Source: Dimorphilus gyrociliatus
Lineage: Eukaryota > Annelida > Polychaeta > Dinophilidae
DNA: 64,000 bases
Direction of reading: 5' to 3'
Assembly: GCA_904063045.1 (NCBI GenBank)
Contig: CAJFCJ010000019.1
Coordinates: 920,570 to 984,569 of the forward strand
The translations under genes were made by a program, and so were the position numbers. A model generated the notes under the pieces. That model saw nothing but the letters and a program-made list of their open reading frames with translations. It ran no database searches and was not told the DNA's origin. Each line of letters begins with the position of its first letter. Within the stretch, counting starts at the first letter, position 1. Of this stretch, positions 1-13,100 are shown piece by piece.

Positions 1-3000
1 CTAACGAACATGACAGACGACTGATTTATTGTCTCAGAGAATATGGCTTAAAATGTTTATCCAACGACTTTCAAACGGAATTGGACGGGGTGAATACAGA
101 AATTAGATTAACTGATACTTTCTCCGATTGGACCCTAAAGCTAACATTAAAAATTTCTCGGCAAGACAGATTTTTTTCATATTTTACAAAGTTGCTGATT
201 GAATCGGAAACACTTAGACTAAAGATTCTTCCTTACCTACTTCATAATGTTTTTTCAAATTACAAGAAAAAAGAAAACTTAGCGGAGTGTAACGGCATCT
301 TCCGCGACACTCTTCAAAGCACGGTGGACTACTTGAGTAAAGCGAAATGCGTGTTAAACATTTTTAGTTATGTTACTGCTCAAAGCTACTTAGAAAATGT
401 TCAACAAGATTTTGAATATTTAAATATCGATTACAAGTTCCTAGCCAAAACTGCTTACAAATGTGGAATGTTTATGGATGCTATACGTTATTTAGAAATA
501 TGGTACAATTTAAACAATTGTACTATTAATTGTAATGAAGAACAGGATTACTTTTGTAATAAGAACATATCACAGTCTTTAAATGACAAATCAACAGAAA
601 ATCTACTGTTAAATTGCTTTTTAGCTCTAAAAGATGACTATGCAATTTACGCTTTCCGAAATACCTCTTCGCTAGAGGCAAGAGTTCATTCCTTTGAGAA
701 GGAAGGAAACTTTCACAAAGCTTTAGTTTTATATAATTCCATGTCACCAAATGATACATATCGAATTGCAGAAACATTAAATAAAATGTGCCTTCCTGGA
801 GTACTTGGTGACTATTTAAAACAAGCTAACATCGAGTCTGATGAGAAATTAAAATCTCTTCAAATGGAATCTGCCTGGAAGTGTGGACTTTGGGATAACA
901 TACCAAACGAAAAGAGCGATAATTTCCATTGGAATTTGGCTCAGGCCCTAAAGAATGTTAAGGATAAAGTTTCCAAAACTGACTATTTGCATTCAGCATT
1001 AAAATTGACCGTTGATGAATTCAAACAAAATTCGCTTGAACATTGTTGTATTCCTTATGAATTTTTATCGCGATTGCATTGCTTATACCTCGTTGAACAA
1101 GGTGAGAATGCTATCGTATATCAAGATTCGCTGACCAAATCACCTTTCGAAGTTCTGGAATCAATTTATAGTGTTAGGAAAATTTTATCGAATGATTTGG
1201 AATCAGTTTTACAAATAGCCAAGCTATCTGAAAGATGCCGGAGATTTGATTTTGCAGAAATGCATCTGCAAAAAGCTCTTCAGGGAAAACTAGAAAATAC
1301 CGATGCTTTTCAGTTACGATTACGACAGGCTAAAATATGGTGGGCCAAAGGTGAAAGGGAAATGGCTTGCGATAAAATAGAAGGAATTCTCAATGATTTA
1401 AAAATTGAAAATCAGTCTCCATCTCTTCAATTTTTAAGGGCTAGAAGTCTGCTGGAGGCAGCAAAATGGCTTGTGGAAACTCGTACAGAAATGTCATCTG
1501 TGATTATAGATCAATATTTAAGAAAAGCAGCTTCTATAATGGAGTCATATGGTGATATTAAAGGAAAAAAGCAGGCCTATCAAACTTTAGCAGAATTTGC
1601 CGATGATCATTATGTTGAATTATACGAATACACTAGATCATCTGCATTTGAAATGAAAAAAATACTTTTACAGCAGGCAAATGAAAGCTTACAAACCCAT
1701 TTGGCTGATACCTCAAGTCGCTTTAAGCGCGTTCTTAATAAACAGAGAGAACTCGATACAAATGAAATAGAAAGACAAAATACAGAAAAGAGAAATACGC
1801 TATTGCTCGCTTTGAAAAACTATGCAGAATGTTTACGACTTAGACAAGATAAAGACTTGAAAATTTTTCGTTTTGTTTCCTTATGGTTTGACACGCTCGA
1901 ACATGATGATGTCACTAAGCAGGTTTGATGTTATTTCTCTTCAGTCGAAATCAGTTAAAAAAAGACTATATGAATGTGTGTTTATATTTTCATAGGTTGC
2001 CCCCTACTTGGATGAAATATCAACGGATATTTTTTTACCCGTGTTTTATCAGATGGCAGCACGACTGAATTCGAATTCTAGGGTTTTCAAAACAGTTTTG
2101 TTTAGTTTAATTAAGAGATGCGTCGAAGAGCAGCCCTATCGTACAGTTTATATAATACTTGCTCTTCGTAATGCTCATATGGATGACGGAGAATCTTCTC
2201 AGGATGCTCTTGTTACCACTTCCGAACGCTTGATTAAGCAACTAAAACAGACAACAAGCACTATCGCGAAACTGATAGAGAACACGCAAAGGCTATGCGA
2301 AGGCTACATACAATTGGCAAATTACAAGGAATTTGATAAGTCTTCAAAGAAAGTTGCATTACCTGCATCTCTCTTAATCTCCAAATTACGTAATCTAGAT
2401 ATGGCTGCAGTCCCAACTATGAACATTGAATCCATGGGATCTCAAGTTATCACCGTTCGATGTTTTGAAAAGAATTTTTCTTTAGCGGGGGGTATTAATG
2501 TTCCGAAAATCATAACCTGCCTGGGGAGCGATGGGAATAGTTATCAGCAATTAGTGAAAGGAAATGATGATTTAAGACAGGATGCTGTTATGCAACAACT
2601 TTTTGGAGTGGTTAATCGCTTAGTTCAAGTTAGAAACATATCTCAATCTTGCGTTGCTACGTACAAGATTGTTCCGCTTTCCCAAAAGTCTGGAGTTTTA
2701 GAGTGGTGTAAAGACACAATACCTCTTGGTACATTTTTAGCGGACCCAAAAACCGGGGCGCATATGCGTTATAGACCACAAGATTTTTCTGCGCTAGAAT
2801 GTCGAAAAAGACTTCAAAAAAGTCATAGAAGTTCAAATGAGGAAAAGTTTTCGGTTTTTATGACAGTTTGTAAAAACTTTAAACCCGTTATGCGTTATTT
2901 TTTCTTTGAAAATTGGAAAACAGGTGAAAGTTGGTGGCTTAAGCAATCAGCATATATTCGAAGTATAGCAATTAATTCAATGGTTGGATATATAGTTGGG

Positions 3001-3501
3001 TTGGGCGACAGGCACGTTCAGAATATTCTTATTAATAAAATTACCGCTGAAGTTGTTCACATAGATTTTGGAGTTGCCTTTGAGCAAGGCATGATTTTAC
3101 CGACACCAGAAACTGTTCCCTTTCGACTAACTCGAGATATTGTTGATGGTATGGGTATAACAGGAGTCGATGGAGCGTTTACAAAGTGTTGCGAAGAAAA
3201 TTTATCTGTATTGAAAGAATTCTATAGAACTTTATTATGCGTTGTTGAGGTTTTCTTACACGATCCACTCTGTGATTGGAAACTTTCACCAACTCAAGAA
3301 AAACAATTAGAAAGAAGTGAAATCTCTTCAACCAATAAACAAGTAGCGGAAAGAGCCTTATTACGTATTCGGCAAAAGTTACAAGGCACAGAAAACGGTG
3401 TTTCTTTAAGCGTAAAAGGACAAGTCCAGATGCTTATTAAACAGGCAATGAACCCTCGAAATCTATCAAGACTCTTCCCCGGCTGGCAACCATATCTTTA
3501 A
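1..3501 (+). CDS. ATM: ATM serine/threonine kinase, C-terminal part (FAT, PI3K-like kinase, FATC); 5' end outside window
   Basis: The reading frame is open from base 3, so the gene starts upstream of the window. Exon A runs to 1922 and exon B from 1996 to 3501, separated by a 73-bp phase-0 intron (gtttga...catag). The first exon is alpha-helical repeat (FAT) sequence. The second holds the kinase: GNDDLRQDAVMQQLFG, then the catalytic loop GLGDRHVQNIL, the DFG-type HIDFGVAFEQG, the ATM-typical segment PETVPFRLTRDIVDGMGITG, and a FATC tail ending LSRLFPGW-QPYL. These strings match vertebrate ATM rather than ATR, mTOR or DNA-PKcs. ATM is the apical DNA double-strand-break kinase in the nucleus. 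All catalytic motifs are intact and about 1141 codons are visible, roughly a third of the vertebrate protein. Identity is near certain; the start cannot be judged here. Confidence 0.97.
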
Positions 3502-4177
3502 ACAAAGTGTTAAAAAAAATGTTGTTTTTCCATGTATCGCTAAACGATTGATTTTTTTTTTAAAATAAGATACTTTCTACAACACGTTTGTCTTGAACAG
3601 AAAAAAAAACAAATAAAATATAATCTATTAGCTGGCTTATACATTACATTCCCCTATACGCTTTATACTATACTATAAAATCTATATACTGTATATATGC
3701 TATATATTAATACATTTATTCATCACTTCTGATTCAGAAAGCCGAAATAGCTAAAAAAGAATATTGGAAAACTCAAAAATCTTATTCCGTTATACGCATA
3801 TTTATAAGAAGAACGCGATGACTATACGAAAAATTTATTGATGAATTCTTGAACAGTCACAGATCTGAGAAGGAGAGAGAAATAAAAACTCGACTATTAA
3901 TCGTTAAAGCAGATAGTCAATTTTTTTTACATAAGAAAAAATTTAAGAAATCATTTAAATTTCGATAAGTTTGAACATTAATGGCGCACGCGCAACACAC
4001 TTTTAATTTACATTTATCGATTATAAGCGGGATGCTGTTTGAATCAATCAACTTGGATTGACTGATTAGTCAGATGTATCCACACCGCAAGATGAGACTG
4101 TTATATTTATTTTGTCTAAATTTAAATTTTTACTATTTTTAGTTGTTTCTATTGTGATTTTTTTTTACATTTGGATA
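3502..4177. other. ATM 3' UTR and usherin upstream region
   Basis: AT-rich sequence with no coding signal. It contains the ATM poly(A) hexamer. Near its end an ATG at 4092 opens a 16-codon upstream ORF that stops at 4142, ahead of the usherin start. The T-rich stretch ending in ag at 4142 also looks like a splice acceptor, so the usherin 5' UTR may be spliced. Confidence 0.5.
3612..3617 (+). terminator. Poly(A) signal AATAAA of the ATM gene
   Basis: A canonical AATAAA lies 111 bp after the ATM stop codon, just downstream of an A-rich run, and is the first such hexamer after the gene. Confidence 0.6.
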
Positions 4178-7100
4178 ATGATTAAGCATTTGGACACAGT
4201 ATTGTTATTTTTCATTATTTTTTCAACGGATAACTGCTTTTCCCAACAAACGGTTAGACCCTTTCCATCGTTGAGAAACTTGGCAAAAACGAAAAAAATT
4301 TCTACCGTACCTTCGGATGCAACTTGTGGTTCTGGTCAACGAGAAGCTTTTTGTCTTAGCTCAGTCATCGAAGAATCAATTACTACGTGTAAACAAGGAT
4401 TTTGCTCTCAGGCTTGTCCTTATAGGTCATCTATTGTAAAAGACTATTTAGACTTGTTCAAAGCATCCGGCTTTGATCTTTGCGTAAGTAGAACAAAAAA
4501 AACAAAAAAGAAGATACTTTAACTAAATGTAAACTTAAAAAAACTGTTCCTTAACAATTTAACAAATGATCAGGTAACGGCAGATACAGTAAATAAACGC
4601 CCCAATAGTAATTCGGGTTTCTCGGCCGTTTTTAAAGATGATCCCAAGTGCACCCTAATACCAGCGGATACAATTTTAATTCAGACAACAGCATCCTTTA
4701 CATTTACATCATGGGCATGGTTGAACAGCGACGTTTCTGGGTAGGTAGAGGGCTATTTTCTATTATATATGTTTTTTATACTTCAATAGGGCAACACCTG
4801 GCCACGCGTGCATAGTTTATTCAGGGTGAATCAGCCTCATTTCGCATATGCTGTATTTTTTTTTATTATTATTCTTACTTTATAGATTTTGTCATAAAAT
4901 TGTTGTCATATTTTCCCTTTTATTTAATAATTATAATAGAGTATTTTATATAATCTATCTTTATTAATATTTTTCAATTTGCTCTTCTTGTTTTTCTGTT
5001 TTTTAGAAGCTTGTTTGAGAAGTACGATCATAATAGTAGAGAAACAATCATTAAGATTACTATATCGCCAACAACATTGATATTTACTTATAAAACGTCA
5101 ACTTCGATCAAAGCATTAAACTTTCCTATTCAATTAGAAAAGAAAAAATGGACATTCATCGCTTTACAGGTTTATATGATTAAAATTCAACTTTACTAAT
5201 GTAGCTATTGTCGATATATAGTCCAATTTCTTCTTACTTTTTACATTACGCATGGGAATTGGAACTGCCGATGGAAATTTTAATTATTTAAATAGAAATT
5301 ATATATGTTTCTTTCCTTATATTGTTTTCTTTTTATTAAATAGGTCTACGAATTATCCGCTAGTTTGTTTATCAATGGAGGATTAGATTTATTTTCGGCA
5401 ACTCAAACAATATTCCTCGATAGTTCTATTGTTGATAAAGGTGGAACTAGTAAAATTGGTCAAAATTCTATGGGAAATGAACAATTTGTGGGTCGATTAC
5501 AAGATATTTATTTTTATCATCAAGTTCTTACAAATAGAGAGATTATTGAATTATATACGGGTAAATTACCAGAAATTCCTACTCAGACCAAGTGTCGTTG
5601 TCCTCCAGATTATCCAAGGGTTAAACCTTTCTTCGATCATTTATGCATCAAGAATGGATTTCCTGACGATACAAGTAATTAATTTTTCCATTAGAATATT
5701 CCTTTCTAATTCTATTTGTATTTTTTCTTTGTTTTTTTCAATCAATTCCATCGTTATTCAAGCCAATACCAAGTTAAGAATTAACGAATTCGCTAGGCCT
5801 ACCTCTTATATGACTGATGGAAATAGTAACTCCTTTTGGATATCTACCTTTATAGAGGATGTTACTATAGAGGTACATTTGGGTGACAGTTTCGAGGTTT
5901 TCTACGTGATTTTGCAGTTTTATAGTCCGTTGCCAAAAGTAATAACAATTGAAAAAAAGTCAACGGCAGATTCTTTAGTTTGGACCAAGTGGCAACTGTA
6001 CTCCTATGATTGTTTGAAAGTGTTTGGTGTGCCTAATAACGGACCTCTTAGTGTACCAGATGCTGTAAATTGTTTGCAATTGGGCACGTAAGTATTTCTC
6101 TACACAATAATCAAGCTATTATAAAATGTATAAATTCGATTATCGGAAACAGTCGAGGCTTAACAACTCCTTTATCTAAGGGAAGCATCACATTTGGTCT
6201 TCTTGCGTCAGAACCTGTTGCTAGGCCGGGATATAATGACTACTACGGTACACCTTCGCTCTTTAGTTTTGTTAAAGCGGCAGCAGTTCGAATAAGAATG
6301 CAAGAGCATTATTCAGTAACCAATAAAAGACACAAGTACTATGGAATCTCCGAATTTATAGTAACCGGAAGATGCGACTGCAACGGACACGCCTCCACGT
6401 GTGACATGACTAAAAAACCCTACGTCTGCTCTTGTGAAACTTCGAGTTTTACAGAAGGACTTAAGGTCACTAACCCCTCTATTTTTATCAAAAAGTTCTT
6501 TTTGTGATTTTACGAATAATTTTGCAGTGTGACAGATGCAAGGCCATGTATAATAAGAAACCGTTTAGGCGTGGTAATCAAAGGTTGGCCTACAATTGTC
6601 AACCTTGTGAATGTCATTCTCATGCTACATCTTGCGTTTATAATGCAACCGTCGACCCATTTCCAAACGATTTCGAATTAGGTGATGGAGGCGTTTGCGT
6701 AAATTGCCAACATTTTACCGAGGGTCAGCATTGTGATACTTGTAAAATGGGATATTTTCGACCGATTGGAAGGAGTTTATCGGCAACAAACGTTTGCGAA
6801 TTATGCAATTGCTTCCCTGCTGGCGTAGAACAGTCGAATCTAGAATGCAAAAAAGTTGGCGGTCAATGCAGTTGTAAACAGAATGTTGGTAAACGCCAAT
6901 GTAATGAATGTAAAGATGGTTATTACAATTTAAGATCTGCTAATCCTTTGGGCTGTGAACCGTGCTCCTGCGATAAAAGGGGGGTCATAGATGCTAATTC
7001 TGGCACGTTACCAAAGTGCAGCCCTGAAAAAGGCTCTTGTAAATGTAAAGCAAACGTTATGGGTAAAATTTCAGTAAACAAAAATATATTATCTTCTAAT

Positions 7101-10100
7101 TTACTATTGTTCTAAATTATAAACAGAGAAAAGATGTGACAAATGTAAATACGGTTATTACAATTTAGACGCTTCCAATCCATCGGGTTGTAGTCCTTGC
7201 AATTGCGATCCCCTAGGGTCAACTAGCCAATTTTGCGATCCCATAACGGGGAACTGTAAATGTAAAGATCGATTCGGAGGCCGAACTTGCTCTGATTGTT
7301 CTACTGGTTATTATGATAAATTGAACGGGTGTAAAGCCTGCAGTTGTTCAACACTGGGCTCTAAGAGCTCCATTTGCGATACCTCAACTGGTCAATGCAA
7401 TTGTAAAACTTTTGTTGAAGGAAGGGCCTGTGATGCGTGTAAAACGGGTTATTTCAACCTTGGTAGTGATCCACATTTTGGTTGTGCAGGGTGTGAATGT
7501 GTTCCTGAAGGAACGAGAGGTTCTGCCAGTGTATGTGATAAAGTTACGGGAGGATGTGCGTGCAAATTGTTCGTTCAGGGTAGGACATGTAATAAATGCA
7601 CACCGAACGCTTATGGACTATCAGGCTCAAAGTTTCTGGGTTGTACATTATGTAATTGTGATACGACTGGAACAGTTAATGGAGACATCCTGACAAGCGA
7701 TGATATACCGTGCGATGATACATCTGGTCAATGTGCTTGCCTAAGTAAAAGACTGGGAAGAAAGTGTGATTCCTGCGAGAGTGGCTACTACCGAGGTAAA
7801 AAGAATGGAGAGGGCTGTCTGCTTTGCAATTGTTTGACAATCACAACTGAAGTTGGTACAACATGCAACGAACAAACTGGCCAATGTGCGTGCCTAGCTG
7901 GAAAAGGTCTTGGAGGAAGAACATGCAATGCTTGTATTCCAAAGTTTTACGGTTTCAAATTAGATAGCTCTGAGCCGTGTAAACCTTGTAATTGTCATTC
8001 GGCCGGTTCTATCAGTGAGGTTTGCGATTCCCAAAGCGGTCAATGTGAATGTAAATTATTAACACAAGGTAGAGATTGTAGTGACTGTAAACCAGGTTCA
8101 AGTCGTTTAGATGCCACTAATCCGGCGGGATGTAGTAAAGCACCCTATCAACAACCTCCTCCAGACGCTGAGGCACTATCGCCAACTTCTCTAAAACTAA
8201 CCTGGACACCTCCAGACGAACCAAATGGCGTTATATCAAGATATGTTGTATATCGAAATGAGAAAATGATAGCAAACACATCTGCAACGGAATATGTTGA
8301 TACTGACTTACAGCCATACACTATTTACTCTTACGTAGTTGAAGCAATAAATGTTGCTGGAAGTACCAGGAGTACAACAGTGTTACATCGTACTCCTGCC
8401 GCTGTGCCATCAAATGATATAATCTTGTCCATATTTGATGTTACTTCCTCACGTGCCACCTTTAGTTGGACGGAACCAAGCTCGACCAATGGTCCTATCT
8501 CGCTCTATAGACTAATGGCTAAGCTTGACGATAAAGAGGTATGTTTTTATAAATGGTTATCTAAGACAACACATTGTTTTTATCTGTTTTTAGATTATAT
8601 TATGGTCTGGTAACTCTCTTAAAGCAACTGTTAAAACGCTCCAGGCATATTCCAGATATTATGTAACGGTATCTGCTTGCACTTTAACGGGATGTAACAA
8701 AACAGAGCCTGTTGAATTAATAACAAGAGAAGCTGAACCTTTAAGTCAGCCTCTTCCAAACGTTGTGCCAAAGTCGGCAACATCGTTTCTAATTGAGTGG
8801 AAACCTCCAAAGTTTCCTAACGGTATAATTATCGGGTTCGAAGTATTTCAAAGATGTGCGGATAAATCAAGAAGTGAATGCAAACAGCATAGAATATTCT
8901 CGACAAAGGGCCAATATGATCCACTAGCTCCTCCAGGTGGTCAGAGTTCACTTCCTCCACCAGCTATGAATTATACTGTGACTGATTTAACATCTTTCTA
9001 TACATATGAGTATCAAATTTTATCTGAAAATGCAATAGGTAAAACGGCTAGTGAATGGATTTCAGCAACAACTCTTCAAAACATTCCCATCAATATGTCT
9101 CAACCAATAATAACTGCTTTAAACGAAACAGCACTAAACATTACTTGGTCCGAACCAAAATTGAGTATAGTAAGAGGAATTGTTGTCAATTATAAGTTAT
9201 ATTTTAAAAGTGAAAACGATCCGGAAAGAAACCCCTTCGCTCCTCCTTTCCTATGGATTGTAAGTTTTTAAGTACCTCATTCAAGTGGACTATACTAAAC
9301 ATATAAATATTTTACTTTTAAGCTTGTATTTCAAGGTTCTTCTTCGGATTTCACTTTTGTTACAGGAGGATTACAACCATATGAGAAATATTATTACATT
9401 GTAGAAGTTTGTAATTCGGTTGGCTGTGCTAATAGTTCATCAACTGAAGGATTAACTGCTGCAGCTGCTCCAGAACAATTAGAAAGACCTATTGTGAACG
9501 GATTAAATTCAACAGCTATCAAATTAGAATGGAAATTGCCTTTAAAACCAAATGGACCTAATCCAAGATATGTGTTAAGACGATTCATTCCTTCTTTTAA
9601 TCAGCCTCCACAGCGAGTAGTTAAAGGAACAAGATTCCCTGGTACGGGATATTATGAGTTTCCACCAGATGTTGTTCCGCAGGGAGTTGGTTTTCTTGGT
9701 TTTGATTTATGGTTTCGAACAAATTCGCCTTTCGGTTTGATTATTGGTGCCTTATCAGGTGGTAACCAAGAAGAGATGTTTGCTGTTCAACTAGTTAGGA
9801 AAAGGCCGTGGTTCATCTTTGATCCTCAGGATTGTTTGTCAACAGTAACACCAACGAACGACGAAGGTCTTCCGTACTATGATGGCAAATGGCATCATCT
9901 GTATGCGGTAAGAGAAGGTAAGCGAGGTTATTTGAGAATCGATGGAAGGTGGATTGGAGAAAGAACTGCAAATTGCGGTCCGGGTAGTGGAAGTGTCATT
10001 GGTAATAATACGGGCGTCTACGTAGGAGGCTTACCGGACGATTTTGTTATGAGAAGGAAACTAAACCTCAAAGATGATAGAGAAAACGTAAGTAAATATA

Positions 10101-13100
10101 CAGTATATATTATATATCTTACATATAAAAATGAATCTCTGTCGTAGTAATTAGAAGCTTTTAGCTTAATTACTCATTCAATAACATTGCATTAGACTTT
10201 TAATTGTTTTAATGAACGTTAGTCATATTGAAGACGCGCAATAATGGATAACACGAGTAATATTTTTATAACGTGAAAGCTATGTTAAGCATATTTCTAC
10301 TGAAGCAAATCCATAAAGTTAATAACTCCCCTGTTCCGATTGACTCTTTTAGCACGCAACTCTTCGTACAGAGGTTAGACTCTGTTTAATGCACTACTTA
10401 ACAAAGAATATATAGCCTTGTTAACACAAATATCAGTTCTAATTGAACGTCATGAATTGTACTTAAAACCAAAACGATGACTAATCACACTCATTCATCT
10501 TGAAGCATACTCAACGATTGATTATTAAATATAAGTCATACTAAAATATCTAAATATGTCAACTAACTAGTTAAGCTATGTAACGTTATATGCTCTTTAT
10601 GTAACCCTGTGGTATTTAATAGATTTTCTTGTTGACCTAATTTCCCCCTGGGATCATGCACGTGTTTCTTTAAAAAAAAAATTTAAAAAATCATGTCCTA
10701 ATTGACTTTCGAAATTGGAGACGGAGCGTCTTGGGCTTCTATAGGACAATGTCTAATTCAATTTCCCACCATTAAGAACACGGAACGGAAATCGGATGTC
10801 TTCTACTCAGTAATTTCCGTTTTAAAAGATCGGTGTACTACCTCTTTTAATGGACTTTTTATAGACTTACCAAAAAAGTAGTTTCACCTTTTCTTTCTTT
10901 GTTATTATATAAAGTCGTCTACTTTATGAAGGAGTAGGCCTAATGATAATTATAGAGACAGTACAGTGTACACAGTATTCAACTAAAAAAAGACTATATA
11001 GTTCATTTTATCTATTTTTAAAAGAGTATATAGACATAACTGTAGTTTTTTTCTTTCTCTTTATATTTGTATAGCTTCAGCAAGCACACTTTTCCGGTTG
11101 CATTCGGGATGTAAAAATTCTGTTCAGGAAGACGCCTACGGAGGATTGGCGTCTACTTGATTGGAACAATGCGATAAGGCATCAAAAAGCTGCGCTTAAT
11201 TGGGAAGGCTGTCCCGAATATCTACCAGATAACGAGCAATCACGATCCTTTCATTTTCTTGGAACTGGTTATGTATCATTTAAAAAAGAACTCTTTCCTA
11301 ATGCCACAGATTGGATTGTTGAATTGAATATAGTATCCCGAAAGAAAAATGGTCTTGTTTTCTTTATTCATTCAAAGGCTAGTTACGTATTACTTGAATT
11401 GTTTGATGGTTTTCTAAATTATAAATTTAAGAACGATAAGGTAAAAAAACAAATAGAAATTTAATCAAAATAAATCTCTTCCTCGTCCTTCGTCCTCAGA
11501 TTTATCAGAATATAACCATGAAAGAGAAATATCTATGCGACGGTGGTTCATATTTACTAAGGTTAAGCCTATTAAATGGCAATCTTCAAGTTAGAATAAC
11601 TGGTGTAGCATCAGTCAGGAAATTCGTGCCAGTTATTAATCCTCCAACATTCTTTAATTCTCCAATATACTTTGGTGGTATTAAAGAGAACTCAGCTGCA
11701 GAGAAATTTCTAAAGGAGAATGAAATGGATTACGTTCTGGAAAATCATTTTTACGGATGCATGCAACAATTGACTATTAATTATAAACGTATTAGCGCAG
11801 ATTCGGCTTTTGATTCATTAAATGTTAATTTAGACACCTGCCCACCAATTAATAGCAAAAAAAGGGACAATTCTACATGCAATATATCTACAACAGAAGT
11901 AATATACAATGGTACAAATACTTCAGCAATTGATTTCAACTTACAACCTTTCTCTGGTAGGATTAATTTACCTTTTACCTATTCTATGTCATTATTTATT
12001 ATGTTTTTGTTCTAAATAATTAGAATATTTATATCAAGTTGAAGCTATTAATAACGAGGGTAGCACTAAAACTGAATGGACTAGAGGTAGAACAAAAGAG
12101 TGGTGTACGTAATAGTATTCTTTATATTTTATACAAACTTTTCATTTAGTATTTTCTTTCTTCTCTATTATATTTTTATTTACAGATCCTGAAAATGTTG
12201 AAAAACCTGCTATCTTAAAGGCTATTAACGGTTTTACAATATTAGCTGAATGGACGAGACCTGAAAGTTTCACTGGTCGTATTCTTTATTACTTGATTAA
12301 AGCTTACATAGTGAAACCATTAAGTCCTACATTTGCTGTTGATAAGCTCAATAGTCCATTTGAGGCACGATTAGAAATAATAAGCGGGGAGGAAATTCTT
12401 TGGGTTAACGTGACTGATGTCATTCCAGACTATCGGTACAATGTCACTGTTACTGCATGTACTGTTGTTGGCTGTATTGAAAGCGATGAAGGTGTGGAAA
12501 TTGACACGCCTGAGGAGGCACCATCAAATGTTTCTCCACCGGAACTTGTTAGCGTTCAAAGTGATTCTATATCCATTAAATGGCTTCAACCAAAGAGACC
12601 AAATGGTCATTTAACTGGTTATATATTGTATAATAATGGGAAGAGAGTATATAGTGGAAACGAGAGGAGTTTTACTTTAACAGGTCTTCAAGTTTATGCA
12701 ACGTATATTATACGGATTGAAGCTTGTACAAAAGTAGGTTGCACATCAAGCGCAGAATTTAAAGTTGGAACCGCTCAACTACCTCCATCACAACCTGATA
12801 AACCTATCCTCACAATTTTGGGTACCAATCGTTTAAGAGTCGAATGGAAAACACCTACGCAATTAAATGGAGTACTAAATCGTTACCTAGTTTACTTATC
12901 GACTCAGCCAAACCTTAATGGGAGTTTAGCCTATAATAGTACGAATTTATTTACGTTTACCACATTAACAAATTTGGAAGGAGGAATATTATACTATGTC
13001 AGAGTTGGAGCATGTACATTTGGAGGTTGCTCTATAAGTCAATCGTCATCCGCGAAAACGGAAGAAAGCGCTCCCGATGGAATAGTTAACCCGAACGTTA

